From: CAG-411 sp050875145
GTDB taxonomy: Bacteria; Bacillota; Clostridia; Lachnospirales; Lachnospiraceae
Assembly (NCBI GenBank): GCA_050875145.1
Contig: JBNMLH010000014.1
Coordinates: 33,370 to 97,369, forward strand
Length of the DNA stretch: 64,000 nt
Reading direction: 5' to 3'
In this document: positions 49,735 through 59,084 of the stretch, piece after piece
Position numbering within the stretch: position 1 is the first letter of the stretch
Layout of the letters: each line of letters begins with the position of its first letter
Notes under the pieces: generated by a model
Database searches by the model: none
What the model saw: the letters and a program-made list of their open reading frames with translations, nothing else
Told to the model about the DNA's origin: nothing
Translations under genes and position numbers: made by a program

Positions 49735-52479
49735 CTAAATATTTTCTTTCTTTAATGCATCCATAACATTTTCTTTTTTCAGCTTATTCATACCATAAAG
49801 CATAGTAGTAAATACAATACCAAACACGCCAATTACCGTAATTACTGTACTCATTCCAGGGAACATATAGCCCATTTCTATGCCTTGTCCTGCAGACTTA
49901 TAAATCAAATAAGAAATACCTATCGATACTGGAATACCAACCGCTAAACTCTTGATTCCATATAATGCACATTCATATTTCATCATCCGCAGCAATCCCT
50001 TTTGTGACATACCTACTGACTTTAACATCGCAAACTCTCTTCCCCTTAATTGAATGTTGGTTGAAATCGTATGGAATACATTTGCTATTGCAATCAGACT
50101 GATCAAAGCAACAAAACCATACACAAATACTTGCACTACAAGCAACATTGCTCGGTCACTATCGATTGCTTTTTTCAAGTTAAGAAAATTAATACTTGTT
50201 TTTTCATTGTTATCTCTCACCTTTTCCTGATACTTTTCAACAGAATCCCATGCTTTGTCTGTATTTTTTGCCCAAATATAATAGTTTGCTGTAAAGCTTT
50301 CTCCCTGGTTCCATTTTTTCGAAAACATACGCAATACATTATCCTTTGCGCTATATGGATACAGCAATTGACAATAGTATCCACTACTATATTCGCTTCG
50401 ACTTATCATTCTTGGTGTAGCTCCATTCACCAATGCACCAATTTTGATTTTCACCTTTTTAACATTTTCTTTTTTATATGGAAGTGTCATGCTTTCTCCT
50501 GAATCCATATCAATATACTCGCATTGCATTTTTCCGTTTTCATCATAAGTAATTTGTTCCTGATAACATCCTTTTTTCTCTTTTGGAAGTTCCAGTTCCA
50601 ATTCTTTCAAAGAAGATTTGTATGGTGCAAACGTAATATATTTTTCCTGCTTATCGTCATAATATTTTTTATTGTTGTATAAAACTGCAACTGGATTTTT
50701 CGTGTCCATATACGTACTTTCATCCAATTTTTTTTCTTTTAGATAAGCACGATATTCCTCATCTTCTATAAACGCCAATGTAATATTGGCAAAATTTTCT
50801 TCTGTTTTCTCAAAACCCATTGCTTTTAAATAGGCGAAATACTCTTTCGTATAAATATCATCTTTATTAAGAATTAGCCCAGATATATTTCCACCATCCA
50901 TTGTATATGTACAATCATCCACGCCATCCAGCTTTTCTATTTGATGAAACTGTTTCTCCGCGTCTAAATTATTAGCCTCCGTCTCCAAATTATAAGAATA
51001 ACCTGTAATTTCGCATGTATAATCATCTACAAGATTCTCTACAGACAAAGTCATATATTCGCAAAATGTACTTGTAGAAATGAATAATACAATACTGAAA
51101 AATAAGGAAATAATGGTTGCACGATAACGTTTCTTATTTCTTTTGGAATATTTATGCGCTAACATTCCCTCAAAACCGAATAAACGATAGGTCCATTTTC
51201 CACCTTTTACTTGTCTTGGTTTAACTTTAATATCCTGACTCTGTCGTATGGCTTCAATTGCGTTCATTCGCATCGTTCGTCTTGCTGGAATAAGTGCAGA
51301 AATAAACACAGTAATAACACTAACTATCACTGCTACAACAATTCCCTGCCAACTAATCACTAACTTTAACGGCAAGGAAGAGACCTCTCCAATAATTAAA
51401 TTGAATTTGCTTCGCAATAAATATAGAGTTGTTCCAATCCCGCCAATTCCTGCTACAATTCCCAAAGGAATACTAATACAGCATAAACTAAAAGCTTCAA
51501 AAAGAACACAATTTCGTATCTGACGTTTGGTAGCCCCAATGGATTTTAATAATCCAAATTGTTTTGTTCTCTCCCCTACAGAAATAGAAAAAGCATTATA
51601 AATAAGGGTAACTGCACCAAGCATAACGATGCCGATTAGAATTCCAGCCATAGAATACAAAGCAGTTCTCATATTCCCACTTTTTACATTTCCCGTATAA
51701 CGAAGTAACTCTGTATTCACCAAGGAACTTGCCAGCTTGCTTTTCATCTCTTTACTATGTTGTTTTTCAAATTGAAACGTATTTCTAATCTTTTTAATAG
51801 TAAGATACACATCGTAATAATGTTTCGGATTCTTTTCTGGAACCGTAATCGCTGTATATCCTGGAGCATAATATTCTTCAAAAGATGGTCGTTCATAAAA
51901 ACCAACTACTGTATATTTTTTTTCTTCTTTTTGTATGATTGTTTCATTTTCGTTATCATACGCTTGTTCCTGGGTTAATACTTCTCCCTGCTTCGTTTCA
52001 CGTTTTCCTACCTGAAAAATCACCTGATCACCCAATTGATTGGATAGTTTTCCATTCTCCTGTAAATGCATTGGCAATAGTATTTCCCCTTCTTTTTCAG
52101 GCATTCTTCCCTTTGTCAAATGAATTGGCAATAAATCCTTGCAGTTTTGATCTGCACCAACAATATAGATATATGGCTTATCTGCATTGTTAATTTCATC
52201 TAATTTTGCATAACCAATTTCTTCCAAAGAAACACTTTGCTTTATTTCATTGTTTCTTAAAAGCGTATCTTTATCACTTTCATTTATATATTTAAAGGAA
52301 ACATACCATCCTCCATTTTCTTCAATCGTCACATTCACCAAATACGCCTGCAAACTGCTAATAATAGTTGTAATCGCAGTAAACATAGCTACAGAAAGAA
52401 TAATGCCAATGATAGTAACAAATGTTCTTACTTTATTCTTCTTTAATGTTTCTAATGTATATTTCTGAAATACTCCCAT
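49735..52479 (-). CDS. Large FtsX-like ABC transporter permease
   Basis: 914 residues: an N-terminal helix, a large extracellular domain (about 40-265), three helices (about 275-405) with the FtsX core SVGERTKQFGLLKSIGATKRQIRN, another helix near 455, a second extracellular domain and three C-terminal helices with LRGREFAMLKSVGMSQKGL. It starts in the ATPase stop (TAATG). Together with the two-component genes upstream it resembles antimicrobial-peptide detection and export systems. Confidence 0.9.
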   Translation of the reverse strand: MGVFQKYTLETLKKNKVRTFVTIIGIILSVAMFTAITTIISSLQAYLVNVTIEENGGWYVSFKYINESDKDTLLRNNEIKQSVSLEEIGYAKLDEINNADKPYIYIVGADQNCKDLLPIHLTKGRMPEKEGEILLPMHLQENGKLSNQLGDQVIFQVGKRETKQGEVLTQEQAYDNENETIIQKEEKKYTVVGFYERPSFEEYYAPGYTAITVPEKNPKHYYDVYLTIKKIRNTFQFEKQHSKEMKSKLASSLVNTELLRYTGNVKSGNMRTALYSMAGILIGIVMLGAVTLIYNAFSISVGERTKQFGLLKSIGATKRQIRNCVLFEAFSLCCISIPLGIVAGIGGIGTTLYLLRSKFNLIIGEVSSLPLKLVISWQGIVVAVIVSVITVFISALIPARRTMRMNAIEAIRQSQDIKVKPRQVKGGKWTYRLFGFEGMLAHKYSKRNKKRYRATIISLFFSIVLFISTSTFCEYMTLSVENLVDDYTCEITGYSYNLETEANNLDAEKQFHQIEKLDGVDDCTYTMDGGNISGLILNKDDIYTKEYFAYLKAMGFEKTEENFANITLAFIEDEEYRAYLKEKKLDESTYMDTKNPVAVLYNNKKYYDDKQEKYITFAPYKSSLKELELELPKEKKGCYQEQITYDENGKMQCEYIDMDSGESMTLPYKKENVKKVKIKIGALVNGATPRMISRSEYSSGYYCQLLYPYSAKDNVLRMFSKKWNQGESFTANYYIWAKNTDKAWDSVEKYQEKVRDNNEKTSINFLNLKKAIDSDRAMLLVVQVFVYGFVALISLIAIANVFHTISTNIQLRGREFAMLKSVGMSQKGLLRMMKYECALYGIKSLAVGIPVSIGISYLIYKSAGQGIEMGYMFPGMSTVITVIGVFGIVFTTMLYGMNKLKKENVMDALKKENI

Positions 52480-53159
52480 TAGCGTGTCACCTCATCTCTT
52501 ACAATCTTTCCATCTTCAATTGCAATAATACGGTCCGCCTGTAAAGCAATATTATCGTCATGTGTAATTACAATCAACGTCTGATTATATTTCTTATTGG
52601 ACTCTCTTAATAAGTTCATAATATCATGACTGTTCTTTGAATCCAAATTTCCTGTCGGCTCATCCGCCAGAACAACTGCAGGTGCATTCATTAGCGCTCT
52701 ACCAATGGATACTCTTTGCTGTTGTCCTCCGGATAACTGATTTGGCAGATTATTTTCCCGTCCCTTTAATTTTAAAATACCAATCAATTCCTCTAATCTT
52801 TCTTCATTCACTTTTCTTCCATCCATTAACACAGGTAATGTAATATTTTCTTTCACATTCAAAACAGGGATCAAATTGTAAAACTGATAAATAAGCCCTA
52901 CTTCTCTTCTTCTAAAAATTGCAAGTTGTTCTTCCTTTTGCTTATACACATCAATTCCGTTTACCAATACCGTTCCAGCGGTTGGTCTATCTACTCCTCC
53001 TAAAATATGAAGTAAGGTAGATTTCCCTGAACCAGATGGTCCAATAATGGCAACAAACTCTCCCTGTTGCACAGAAAAAGATACTCCGCCTAATGCCTCG
53101 ACCTGATTCTCACCTTTTCCATATACCTTTTTTAGATTTTCAACTTTTAATATCTCCAT
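52479..53159 (-). CDS. LolD/MacB-type ABC transporter ATPase
   Basis: 226 residues with Walker A GPSGSGKST, Q-loop YQFYNLIPVLNVKEN, signature LSGGQQQRVSIGRAL, Walker B VVLADEPTGNLD and the His in THDDNIAL. It powers the FtsX-like permease next to it. GGAGG lies seven bases before the ATG. A promoter with a probable response-regulator box lies in the 244-base gap upstream. Confidence 0.94.
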   Translation of the reverse strand: MEILKVENLKKVYGKGENQVEALGGVSFSVQQGEFVAIIGPSGSGKSTLLHILGGVDRPTAGTVLVNGIDVYKQKEEQLAIFRRREVGLIYQFYNLIPVLNVKENITLPVLMDGRKVNEERLEELIGILKLKGRENNLPNQLSGGQQQRVSIGRALMNAPAVVLADEPTGNLDSKNSHDIMNLLRESNKKYNQTLIVITHDDNIALQADRIIAIEDGKIVRDEVTR

Positions 53160-53204
53160 AGTTTCCTCCTCATTACAATAACTTTCTTTCCGTTCTGCTA
53201 TTTT

Positions 53205-53264
53205 AGTATAACAAATCTAAGTGACATCACCATGACTGCAAAATGACAAAACTGTCACTTTCTA
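53205..53264 (-). promoter_or_regulatory. Promoter region with probable response-regulator box
   Basis: A -10 TATACT lies at 53205-53210 on the minus strand. Upstream are the palindrome TGACA-GTTT-TGTCA (53244-53257) and an outer AAGTGACA/TGTCACTT pair, in the position of an activator site, likely for the OmpR-type regulator encoded upstream. Confidence 0.55.
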
Positions 53265-53329
53265 ATTTTATTTTCCTATACCTCTATTGTCCTGTATTTT
53301 AACCTCATATCTTTGCCAAAAACAACTTC

Positions 53330-53366
53330 GACCGGGCTGTCTACCAAAGGCATAACATTCCCGGTC
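53330..53366 (-). terminator. Terminator after the histidine kinase gene
   Basis: GACCGGG (53330-53336) pairs with CCCGGTC (53360-53366); on the minus strand AAGTTGTTTTTGG follows. Confidence 0.65.
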
Positions 53367-53403
53367 AATTTTCTTTTATTCTATATCCATTTCTTCACTC
53401 TTG

Positions 53404-54420
53404 TTACCATCTATGATAAAACCTTAAAATAAAACGTGTTCCTCCTTCGACTCTCCTTTCTGCACATATGGTTCCATTTTGTGACAGCATAATGGTCTTT
53501 GCCAAAGCCAGACCTATTCCAATACTTTCCTTGCTCGCATTTTTTCCTTTATAGAAGCGTTCAAAAATGTGCGGTAAATCTTCTTCATCCACACCTTCTC
53601 CGTTATCTTCAATCGTTAATTCCGTATAAATTTTATTTTCCACTGCATGTACAACAATTTTTCCACCTTCTGGCGTATGCTCCATACAATTCTTTAAAAT
53701 ATTTTCCACTGCCTCTAGTGTCCATGCAAAATCTCCTTGAAATACCATACTTTCCTCTATTACAGCATTCCATTGTATTCCTCTTAATTCCATAGAAATT
53801 TCCAATGGCTCTTTCGCCTTTTGTAATAGTTTTGTCATCTCAATTTTCTCACTTTTCAGAGGTATGGTTCCCGCATCCAACTTTGATATCTTTAACAATG
53901 TATTAATTAACCAATCAATTCGTTTTAATAGTTGTTTTAATTCTCGTAAAAGTTGCCCTCTTCTTTCTTCTGTTACCTTAGGTTCTGACAACAAAGAAAC
54001 AACCAATGTAATGGAAGTCAATGGTGTCCGTATTTGATGCGAAATATCCGCAATGGAATCCGCCAAAAATATTTTTTCCTCTTGCAAATGCTCTGCCTGT
54101 TCCTGTAATCGAATTACCATTTTACTAATTTCATTTTTTAAGATAGATAATTCACCTTCCTGTTCCTCACGTAGCAATTGCCGACGATTTCCATGTAAAA
54201 TCTCATCCAATTGGTCTGCCAATTGTGCCAGATCATTGTATCTTTTGATAGAAAAAAACAGATGTATTCCTATACTAATGCCAGACATACAAAAGGCAAA
54301 AAGACCTACTTTCATTCCCCATATATAACTACCTGTAAATGTTGCCAGACAAACAAATGTGATGTAAATACCAACACTCCACTTTATTTCTTGATTTCTA
54401 AGTAATGTTGTAAGTTTCAC
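53404..54420 (-). CDS. Sensor histidine kinase
   Basis: 338 residues: two close membrane helices (about 16-60) with almost no extracellular loop, a HAMP-like/coiled linker, the phospho-acceptor His in DISHQIRTPLTSI, the N box ENILKNCMEHTPEGG and ATP-binding DNGEGVDEEDLPHIF and GIGIGLALAKTI. The lack of a sensor domain is typical of intramembrane-sensing kinases paired with ABC exporters. The start is a GTG at 54420 six bases after AAAGGAG; the longer frame has only a TTG. Confidence 0.9.
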   Translation of the reverse strand: MKLTTLLRNQEIKWSVGIYITFVCLATFTGSYIWGMKVGLFAFCMSGISIGIHLFFSIKRYNDLAQLADQLDEILHGNRRQLLREEQEGELSILKNEISKMVIRLQEQAEHLQEEKIFLADSIADISHQIRTPLTSITLVVSLLSEPKVTEERRGQLLRELKQLLKRIDWLINTLLKISKLDAGTIPLKSEKIEMTKLLQKAKEPLEISMELRGIQWNAVIEESMVFQGDFAWTLEAVENILKNCMEHTPEGGKIVVHAVENKIYTELTIEDNGEGVDEEDLPHIFERFYKGKNASKESIGIGLALAKTIMLSQNGTICAERRVEGGTRFILRFYHRW

Positions 54421-54455
54421 TGTTTTCTCCTTTCTAGGCAATTGCAAAACGCACC

Positions 54456-55121
54456 TTACTCTAATCGATATCCCATTCCTCGTATCGTCTTTATATACAT
54501 CGGCTTTTGCGGATCATCTTCAATCTTCTCCCGCAATCTTTTAATATATACTGTCAATGTGTTATCATTTACAAACTCTCCTGCAATGTCCCAAATTTCC
54601 TCTAACAACCGATTTCTAGACAACACTTCTCCTCTATGGTTTACAAACATCAAAAGCAACCGATACTCTAAAGCAGAAAGAAAAACCTCCTCTCCTGCTT
54701 TCAAAACCGTTCCTTTTACAGTATCGATTGAAAACTTACCAATTTCAAATATTGCATTTGTCTTTCCACATCTTCTTAGAACGCTCTTCATTCTTGATAC
54801 CAACTCTCTAGGACGAAAGGGTTTTGCAATATAATCATCCGCTCCCATATCAAGCCCGGTAACAACACTATATTCATCACCAGATGCAGTCAAAAATATA
54901 ACGGGAATGTCTGTAATTGCCTTTGCTGCCGCACAAACTGCAAATCCATTGCCATCTGCCAAGGATACATCCAATAACATTAAATCATATTTCTTTTCTT
55001 CTAAACAACAGATTGCATCCTTTTGTCCATTTACTGCTTCTACTTCAAAATTTTCCTCCTTTAAAAAGGCTGTCAAATTCTCCACGATTCCCTGATCATC
55101 CTCAACCAGTAATAGCTTCAT
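54456..55121 (-). CDS. OmpR-family response regulator
   Basis: 221 residues: receiver domain with the acidic pocket LLLVEDD, phospho-Asp in LMLLDVSLADG, Thr in IFLTASGDE and Lys in YIAKPFRPREL, then a winged-helix DNA-binding domain (LLMFVNHRGEVLSRNRLLEEIW...DNTLTVYIKRLREKIEDDP). The ATG lies inside the end of the upstream jetC-like gene, an overlap of 20 bases. It is followed by its kinase gene 35 bases later. Probable target: the ABC exporter promoter at 53205-53264. Confidence 0.94.
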   Translation of the reverse strand: MKLLLVEDDQGIVENLTAFLKEENFEVEAVNGQKDAICCLEEKKYDLMLLDVSLADGNGFAVCAAAKAITDIPVIFLTASGDEYSVVTGLDMGADDYIAKPFRPRELVSRMKSVLRRCGKTNAIFEIGKFSIDTVKGTVLKAGEEVFLSALEYRLLLMFVNHRGEVLSRNRLLEEIWDIAGEFVNDNTLTVYIKRLREKIEDDPQKPMYIKTIRGMGYRLE

Positions 55122-58100
55122 GCTTTTCTTCCCCTTCCATCATTTTCAAATAAGATCCTTTATCAATATGCATCATGGATATTCGATTATTCTTTCTTCT
55201 AAATCCATAAACGCTATCTACATTTCGGATCAACGACTGTAAACGTTCATCCGGAACGCAAACAATAAGTTGAAGGTCCATCTTCCTAGCATATTGTAAG
55301 CATACTGCACTTCGTTCCTGATCCATCTTAGAAAATGCTTCATCCAACAATACCAGTTTTATCTTTGAATCTCGATTTGTCTGTGACATATATAACATGG
55401 CAAAGCCTGCAAGCAGGGCTACATACTTAGGATTTTGCCCTTCTCCTCCAGAATCTCTTCCAGCCATTTCATCTACATAATTTTTGCGTATGGTCTTTCC
55501 TTCAGAATCCGTAACAATTTCATTCATTCGGAAAGCTAAATAAGTACGATAGTCTGCGTATTTGTTCATTTCCTCCTGATATTTTTTCAACTGTACTTCA
55601 TCTATGTTCTTTGCAGGCATAAACTTTTCCATCAATGCTTTTATCTGCACCTCATACTTTTGATAAAATACATTCTCTCCCAAACTTAATTGTCCCTCAA
55701 ATCCATCATTATCTGGATTTTTAGTATCTAGTTCCTCCGCCATAAGCATATCATAAAATTGTCCATCTGCATTATCGGCAGGCTCAATATCAATTTGATA
55801 ACAACTGTCTGCAAAATTTGTTTCACGAAGTAAACGATTAATCTCCTCTTTATGTCTGTGGGCGGCTTTGATGTCTCCATGTATTTTGGCAATCACATTA
55901 TCCCGCAGACTTTTATAAATTAAATTGCATTGTTTTTCAAACTCTTCCTGATACTGTGGTTCATAATTTTTCTGATATTCTACCAATTTTCTGTCATACT
56001 TTTCATTATCCGGCTCCCATCCTGTAAACTCTGAGTTCGGATAGTTTGTGATATATTCTTCTCTGGCAATTGTTCTCTCCTGTTTTGCCTCCTCTTCTGT
56101 CTCTTTTGCCTCTTTTATTTTTCTTATCCATCTATTGTTTAATGTAATGCCACTGCTTCCCTTTTCTCGCTCTTGTCGAATTTCTTCCTTTATTTTGGCA
56201 TTTTCTATATATCCAATCTCCAATTCCTTTAATTCTTCTTCTTTTCCTTTGATTTCTGCCGCCAGCCCTGCAGAGCGTGCCGTTTTTTCCTGTATTCTTA
56301 TATTACACTCTCTGCTCTGTTTACGAAGATTTTTATATTCTTCATGAAGCTGTTTTTCTCTCTGCTGCAGTTCACGAAATTCTCCCTTTTCCAGATTGTC
56401 AATAACTGTATGTAGTTTTCCAATCTCTTCCATAGTATTTTCCAGTTCATTTCCTGCTTTTGAAAGTTCCATATAATCAAAAGGGTTCTCTGCCAACATC
56501 TCATAATCATAAATCAATTTCATATGACTGACTTGTTCTCCCAAAGCTGCAAATCGGTTTTCCAACTTTTCCAACTCCCGTTCATATTCCCCTAACTTGA
56601 CTTTTGAAACTTTTGTTCCAATAAATGCCATTTCATAATCCTTTTTTCGTAAATGACGGAACATAAAATTATGATAGGAATAACAGTCTTTTGTTATTGC
56701 ATTTCCAGCCGCAACCATTTCTTCTTCTGTCTCACATCTGATAATACTACCCAAAAAACGTTTTAAACAATCATCCACATATTCTTTCTCGCAAGTTACC
56801 ATCTCATAAAGAGAATTCTCTCTTATCTTTGGTTGCGATTCCTGCAATGCTTTTGCATTGATCAAATCAATATTTTCATGACGGGATAACTTGCGAAACT
56901 GCCTTGCCGCCTCTTCTGCATATTTGGGCTCTGTGATAAGGGCAAAACGAAGTTTTCCCATACAGCCTTCTACTGCATTCTTCCACTCTGCATCCTGAAT
57001 ATCAAATAAATCCGCAAGTACAAAAACTTTAGCATCCTTTCCACATGCATATTGCAAATGCTCCTGTAACTCTGCTTGCGCTTTTTTCAATTTTGTCCCA
57101 TATGGCTTTCGGTCCTGCTTCATATCATTTACAATGCTACGTCTCTCTTCCAGTTGTTTCTTTATCTCTCGATAATCCTCCTGCAGCATCCCCAATTCTT
57201 TTTCCAATTGCTTTTTCTCTTCCAGTAAAATTTCCCGCAATTCGATACATTTTTCTGTTGTTACCTTTTCATTAAGAAAAAGATCAATCTTTTTTATGAC
57301 CTGTCCACTTAAATAATCATTGATATAGTCATCTTCGCCCCACTGCTTCAACCCTTCCGTAACCGTTCTCCATCTTCGGTTATTTGCTGCGAGCATTTCA
57401 CTTCGTCTATTCAATTCCTCCAGATGTTCCTTATAATGTCCAAGGTCACTAGACTGTAAATCTGCCTTTGCCTGTGTCCACTGTTCATTTACACTATCTT
57501 CCTGACTTTGAAAATTCTCCTGCACTCGTTTTAACTGTATAATTTCACCGTCTACCGTTTCTTTTTCTGTTTTCCAAGCAGCAATGTGATCCTTCGCATC
57601 CACAATGTTCAGACACTTTATCAAACTACTATAATGCACCTGTTCCGCTTTTGCTGTAGAAAGTTTAATTCCTGCTTTTTGCACATTTTCCAGTAATCCA
57701 ATTCTTTTTTTTATATCTTCAATACGTTCGCAAATATCACGATAAGCTCCTAGTTGTTCGCTAAGCTGCGTAATCGCTTCTCCCGTTCCCTGTGGAAACA
57801 TATAATCCTTAATAAATTGTCCAGTTCCATTGGACATTTGCAAGGCAATCGCACTTTTTTCCATGGTTTCAAAACGTCTGCCATCTATACCACCCAGTAT
57901 TTTCTGATATAAAGTTGCTAAATATGCCTCTTTTGTATTATAAATCCGATTGATTTCTGCGCGTCCTCGGTTTCCCATGGACTGTTCCCGCTTTTCAATC
58001 AATTTTCGCATCTGTGCATTGGTAAAAGGTATACCCTCTTTCGTAAGATATCCCCCTTCCGGCATATCCCCTGTATGACTAAAATATACAAATTTATTCA

Positions 58101-58473
58101 ACTCCGTATCCTTGCTTCGCACTTCAAAATTAAATCCAACACAATTTTTCGTGTGTGTTCTCACATCCTCAATTTCCAACGCAATTACAGAACAAAAGTC
58201 CTGTTTCTCTCGATTCGCAGTTCCATCCTTTTGCTCTCCTCGCAAATAGCCAAACACACTACGCTTGTTTTTCTTATCATCTGCTGCACGATTTAAGAAA
58301 TTTGAAGAAACACTTCCATATAAGATAACCTGTAATGCATCCATAGCCGTAGATTTTCCAGAACCGCTTTTTCCACTAAACAGGTTTACATATTCATTAA
58401 ATTCCAATATAACATGATCTACGCCTCCCCAATTAGTCAAACATAACCGTCTGAATACCTTCTTCGCCTTCAT
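55102..58473 (-). CDS. jetC: JetC-like SMC/MukB-type ATPase (Wadjet)
   Basis: 1123 residues. The N-terminal ATPase half has Walker A SGKSGSGKST near residue 40, then long coiled coils broken by a hinge-like globular part (about 460-560), and the C-terminal half with signature SGGEGQ and Walker B LVLLDEAFSKMD near 1043. This is the SMC-like motor of Wadjet (JetC), which loads on and extrudes plasmid DNA. The ATG at 58473 overlaps jetB by 41 bases. JetA and JetB neighbours support the call. No JetD nuclease gene follows; a two-component pair does. Confidence 0.9.
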   Translation of the reverse strand: MKAKKVFRRLCLTNWGGVDHVILEFNEYVNLFSGKSGSGKSTAMDALQVILYGSVSSNFLNRAADDKKNKRSVFGYLRGEQKDGTANREKQDFCSVIALEIEDVRTHTKNCVGFNFEVRSKDTELNKFVYFSHTGDMPEGGYLTKEGIPFTNAQMRKLIEKREQSMGNRGRAEINRIYNTKEAYLATLYQKILGGIDGRRFETMEKSAIALQMSNGTGQFIKDYMFPQGTGEAITQLSEQLGAYRDICERIEDIKKRIGLLENVQKAGIKLSTAKAEQVHYSSLIKCLNIVDAKDHIAAWKTEKETVDGEIIQLKRVQENFQSQEDSVNEQWTQAKADLQSSDLGHYKEHLEELNRRSEMLAANNRRWRTVTEGLKQWGEDDYINDYLSGQVIKKIDLFLNEKVTTEKCIELREILLEEKKQLEKELGMLQEDYREIKKQLEERRSIVNDMKQDRKPYGTKLKKAQAELQEHLQYACGKDAKVFVLADLFDIQDAEWKNAVEGCMGKLRFALITEPKYAEEAARQFRKLSRHENIDLINAKALQESQPKIRENSLYEMVTCEKEYVDDCLKRFLGSIIRCETEEEMVAAGNAITKDCYSYHNFMFRHLRKKDYEMAFIGTKVSKVKLGEYERELEKLENRFAALGEQVSHMKLIYDYEMLAENPFDYMELSKAGNELENTMEEIGKLHTVIDNLEKGEFRELQQREKQLHEEYKNLRKQSRECNIRIQEKTARSAGLAAEIKGKEEELKELEIGYIENAKIKEEIRQEREKGSSGITLNNRWIRKIKEAKETEEEAKQERTIAREEYITNYPNSEFTGWEPDNEKYDRKLVEYQKNYEPQYQEEFEKQCNLIYKSLRDNVIAKIHGDIKAAHRHKEEINRLLRETNFADSCYQIDIEPADNADGQFYDMLMAEELDTKNPDNDGFEGQLSLGENVFYQKYEVQIKALMEKFMPAKNIDEVQLKKYQEEMNKYADYRTYLAFRMNEIVTDSEGKTIRKNYVDEMAGRDSGGEGQNPKYVALLAGFAMLYMSQTNRDSKIKLVLLDEAFSKMDQERSAVCLQYARKMDLQLIVCVPDERLQSLIRNVDSVYGFRRKNNRISMMHIDKGSYLKMMEGEEKHEAITG

Positions 58474-59083
58474 TTTCCAGTATCTCTCCTTCCTCTGCTT
58501 CCTCTTTATATTGTGCAATCAAATCATTAATTTCTCTGGATGGACAATATATATTAATCGTACTGTATATATAAAGAGGCGTATCATCCTCTACATTTGC
58601 CACCGATCCTGGAATCTCCAATATCTGATGTCTTTTCATCAAATTTAATGTCTCGCTCCATTCACTTCCTGTCAATTTTCCTGTCAATAAACCTGTATTT
58701 GCCCCATACGTTCGGATTTCCCTTAAATTTGTCACACTTGCATGTAATCCTTCTCCAAGCATTTTTTCCCGATAAATCAATTTAAGCAATAATAAAATTT
58801 TCGTTGTATGTAAACTGATTCGCAAAACTGGAACCCCATCCCCAACAATACGAAAAATATGCTCCTGCGAATCATGTTGCAACTCACATCCTAAAATTTC
58901 TAAATAATCCGCTATAAATTCTCTGTGTTTATTACATATATAATACTTTTCATTATCCTTCGCTATTAATGTCTCTGGATTATATTTTATTTTTAAAATA
59001 CAGGTCTGTCGAAACAAATCCTGAATTACTTTTTTTATTTTATCCTGTTCTGCCTGAGAAACCTCATTCATATATGCGAACAT
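58433..59083 (-). CDS. jetB: JetB-like DUF4194 protein (Wadjet)
   Basis: 216 residues corresponding to the DUF4194/MukE-like family: RQTCILKIKYNPETLIAKDNEKYYICNKHREFIADYLEILGCEL at the start, winged-helix-like segments, and an acidic C-terminus. In Wadjet, JetB is the kleisin-associated subunit of the condensin-like complex with JetA and JetC. The ribosome site AAGGAGG lies within the last codons of jetA, one base from coupled translation. Confidence 0.88.
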   Translation of the reverse strand: MFAYMNEVSQAEQDKIKKVIQDLFRQTCILKIKYNPETLIAKDNEKYYICNKHREFIADYLEILGCELQHDSQEHIFRIVGDGVPVLRISLHTTKILLLLKLIYREKMLGEGLHASVTNLREIRTYGANTGLLTGKLTGSEWSETLNLMKRHQILEIPGSVANVEDDTPLYIYSTINIYCPSREINDLIAQYKEEAEEGEILENEGEEGIQTVMFD

Positions 59084-59084
59084 A

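Noticed and set aside
55102..58473. Possible SbcC recombination protein
   Set aside because: The SMC-like ATPase is next to JetA and JetB homologues rather than SbcD, so JetC is the better call.
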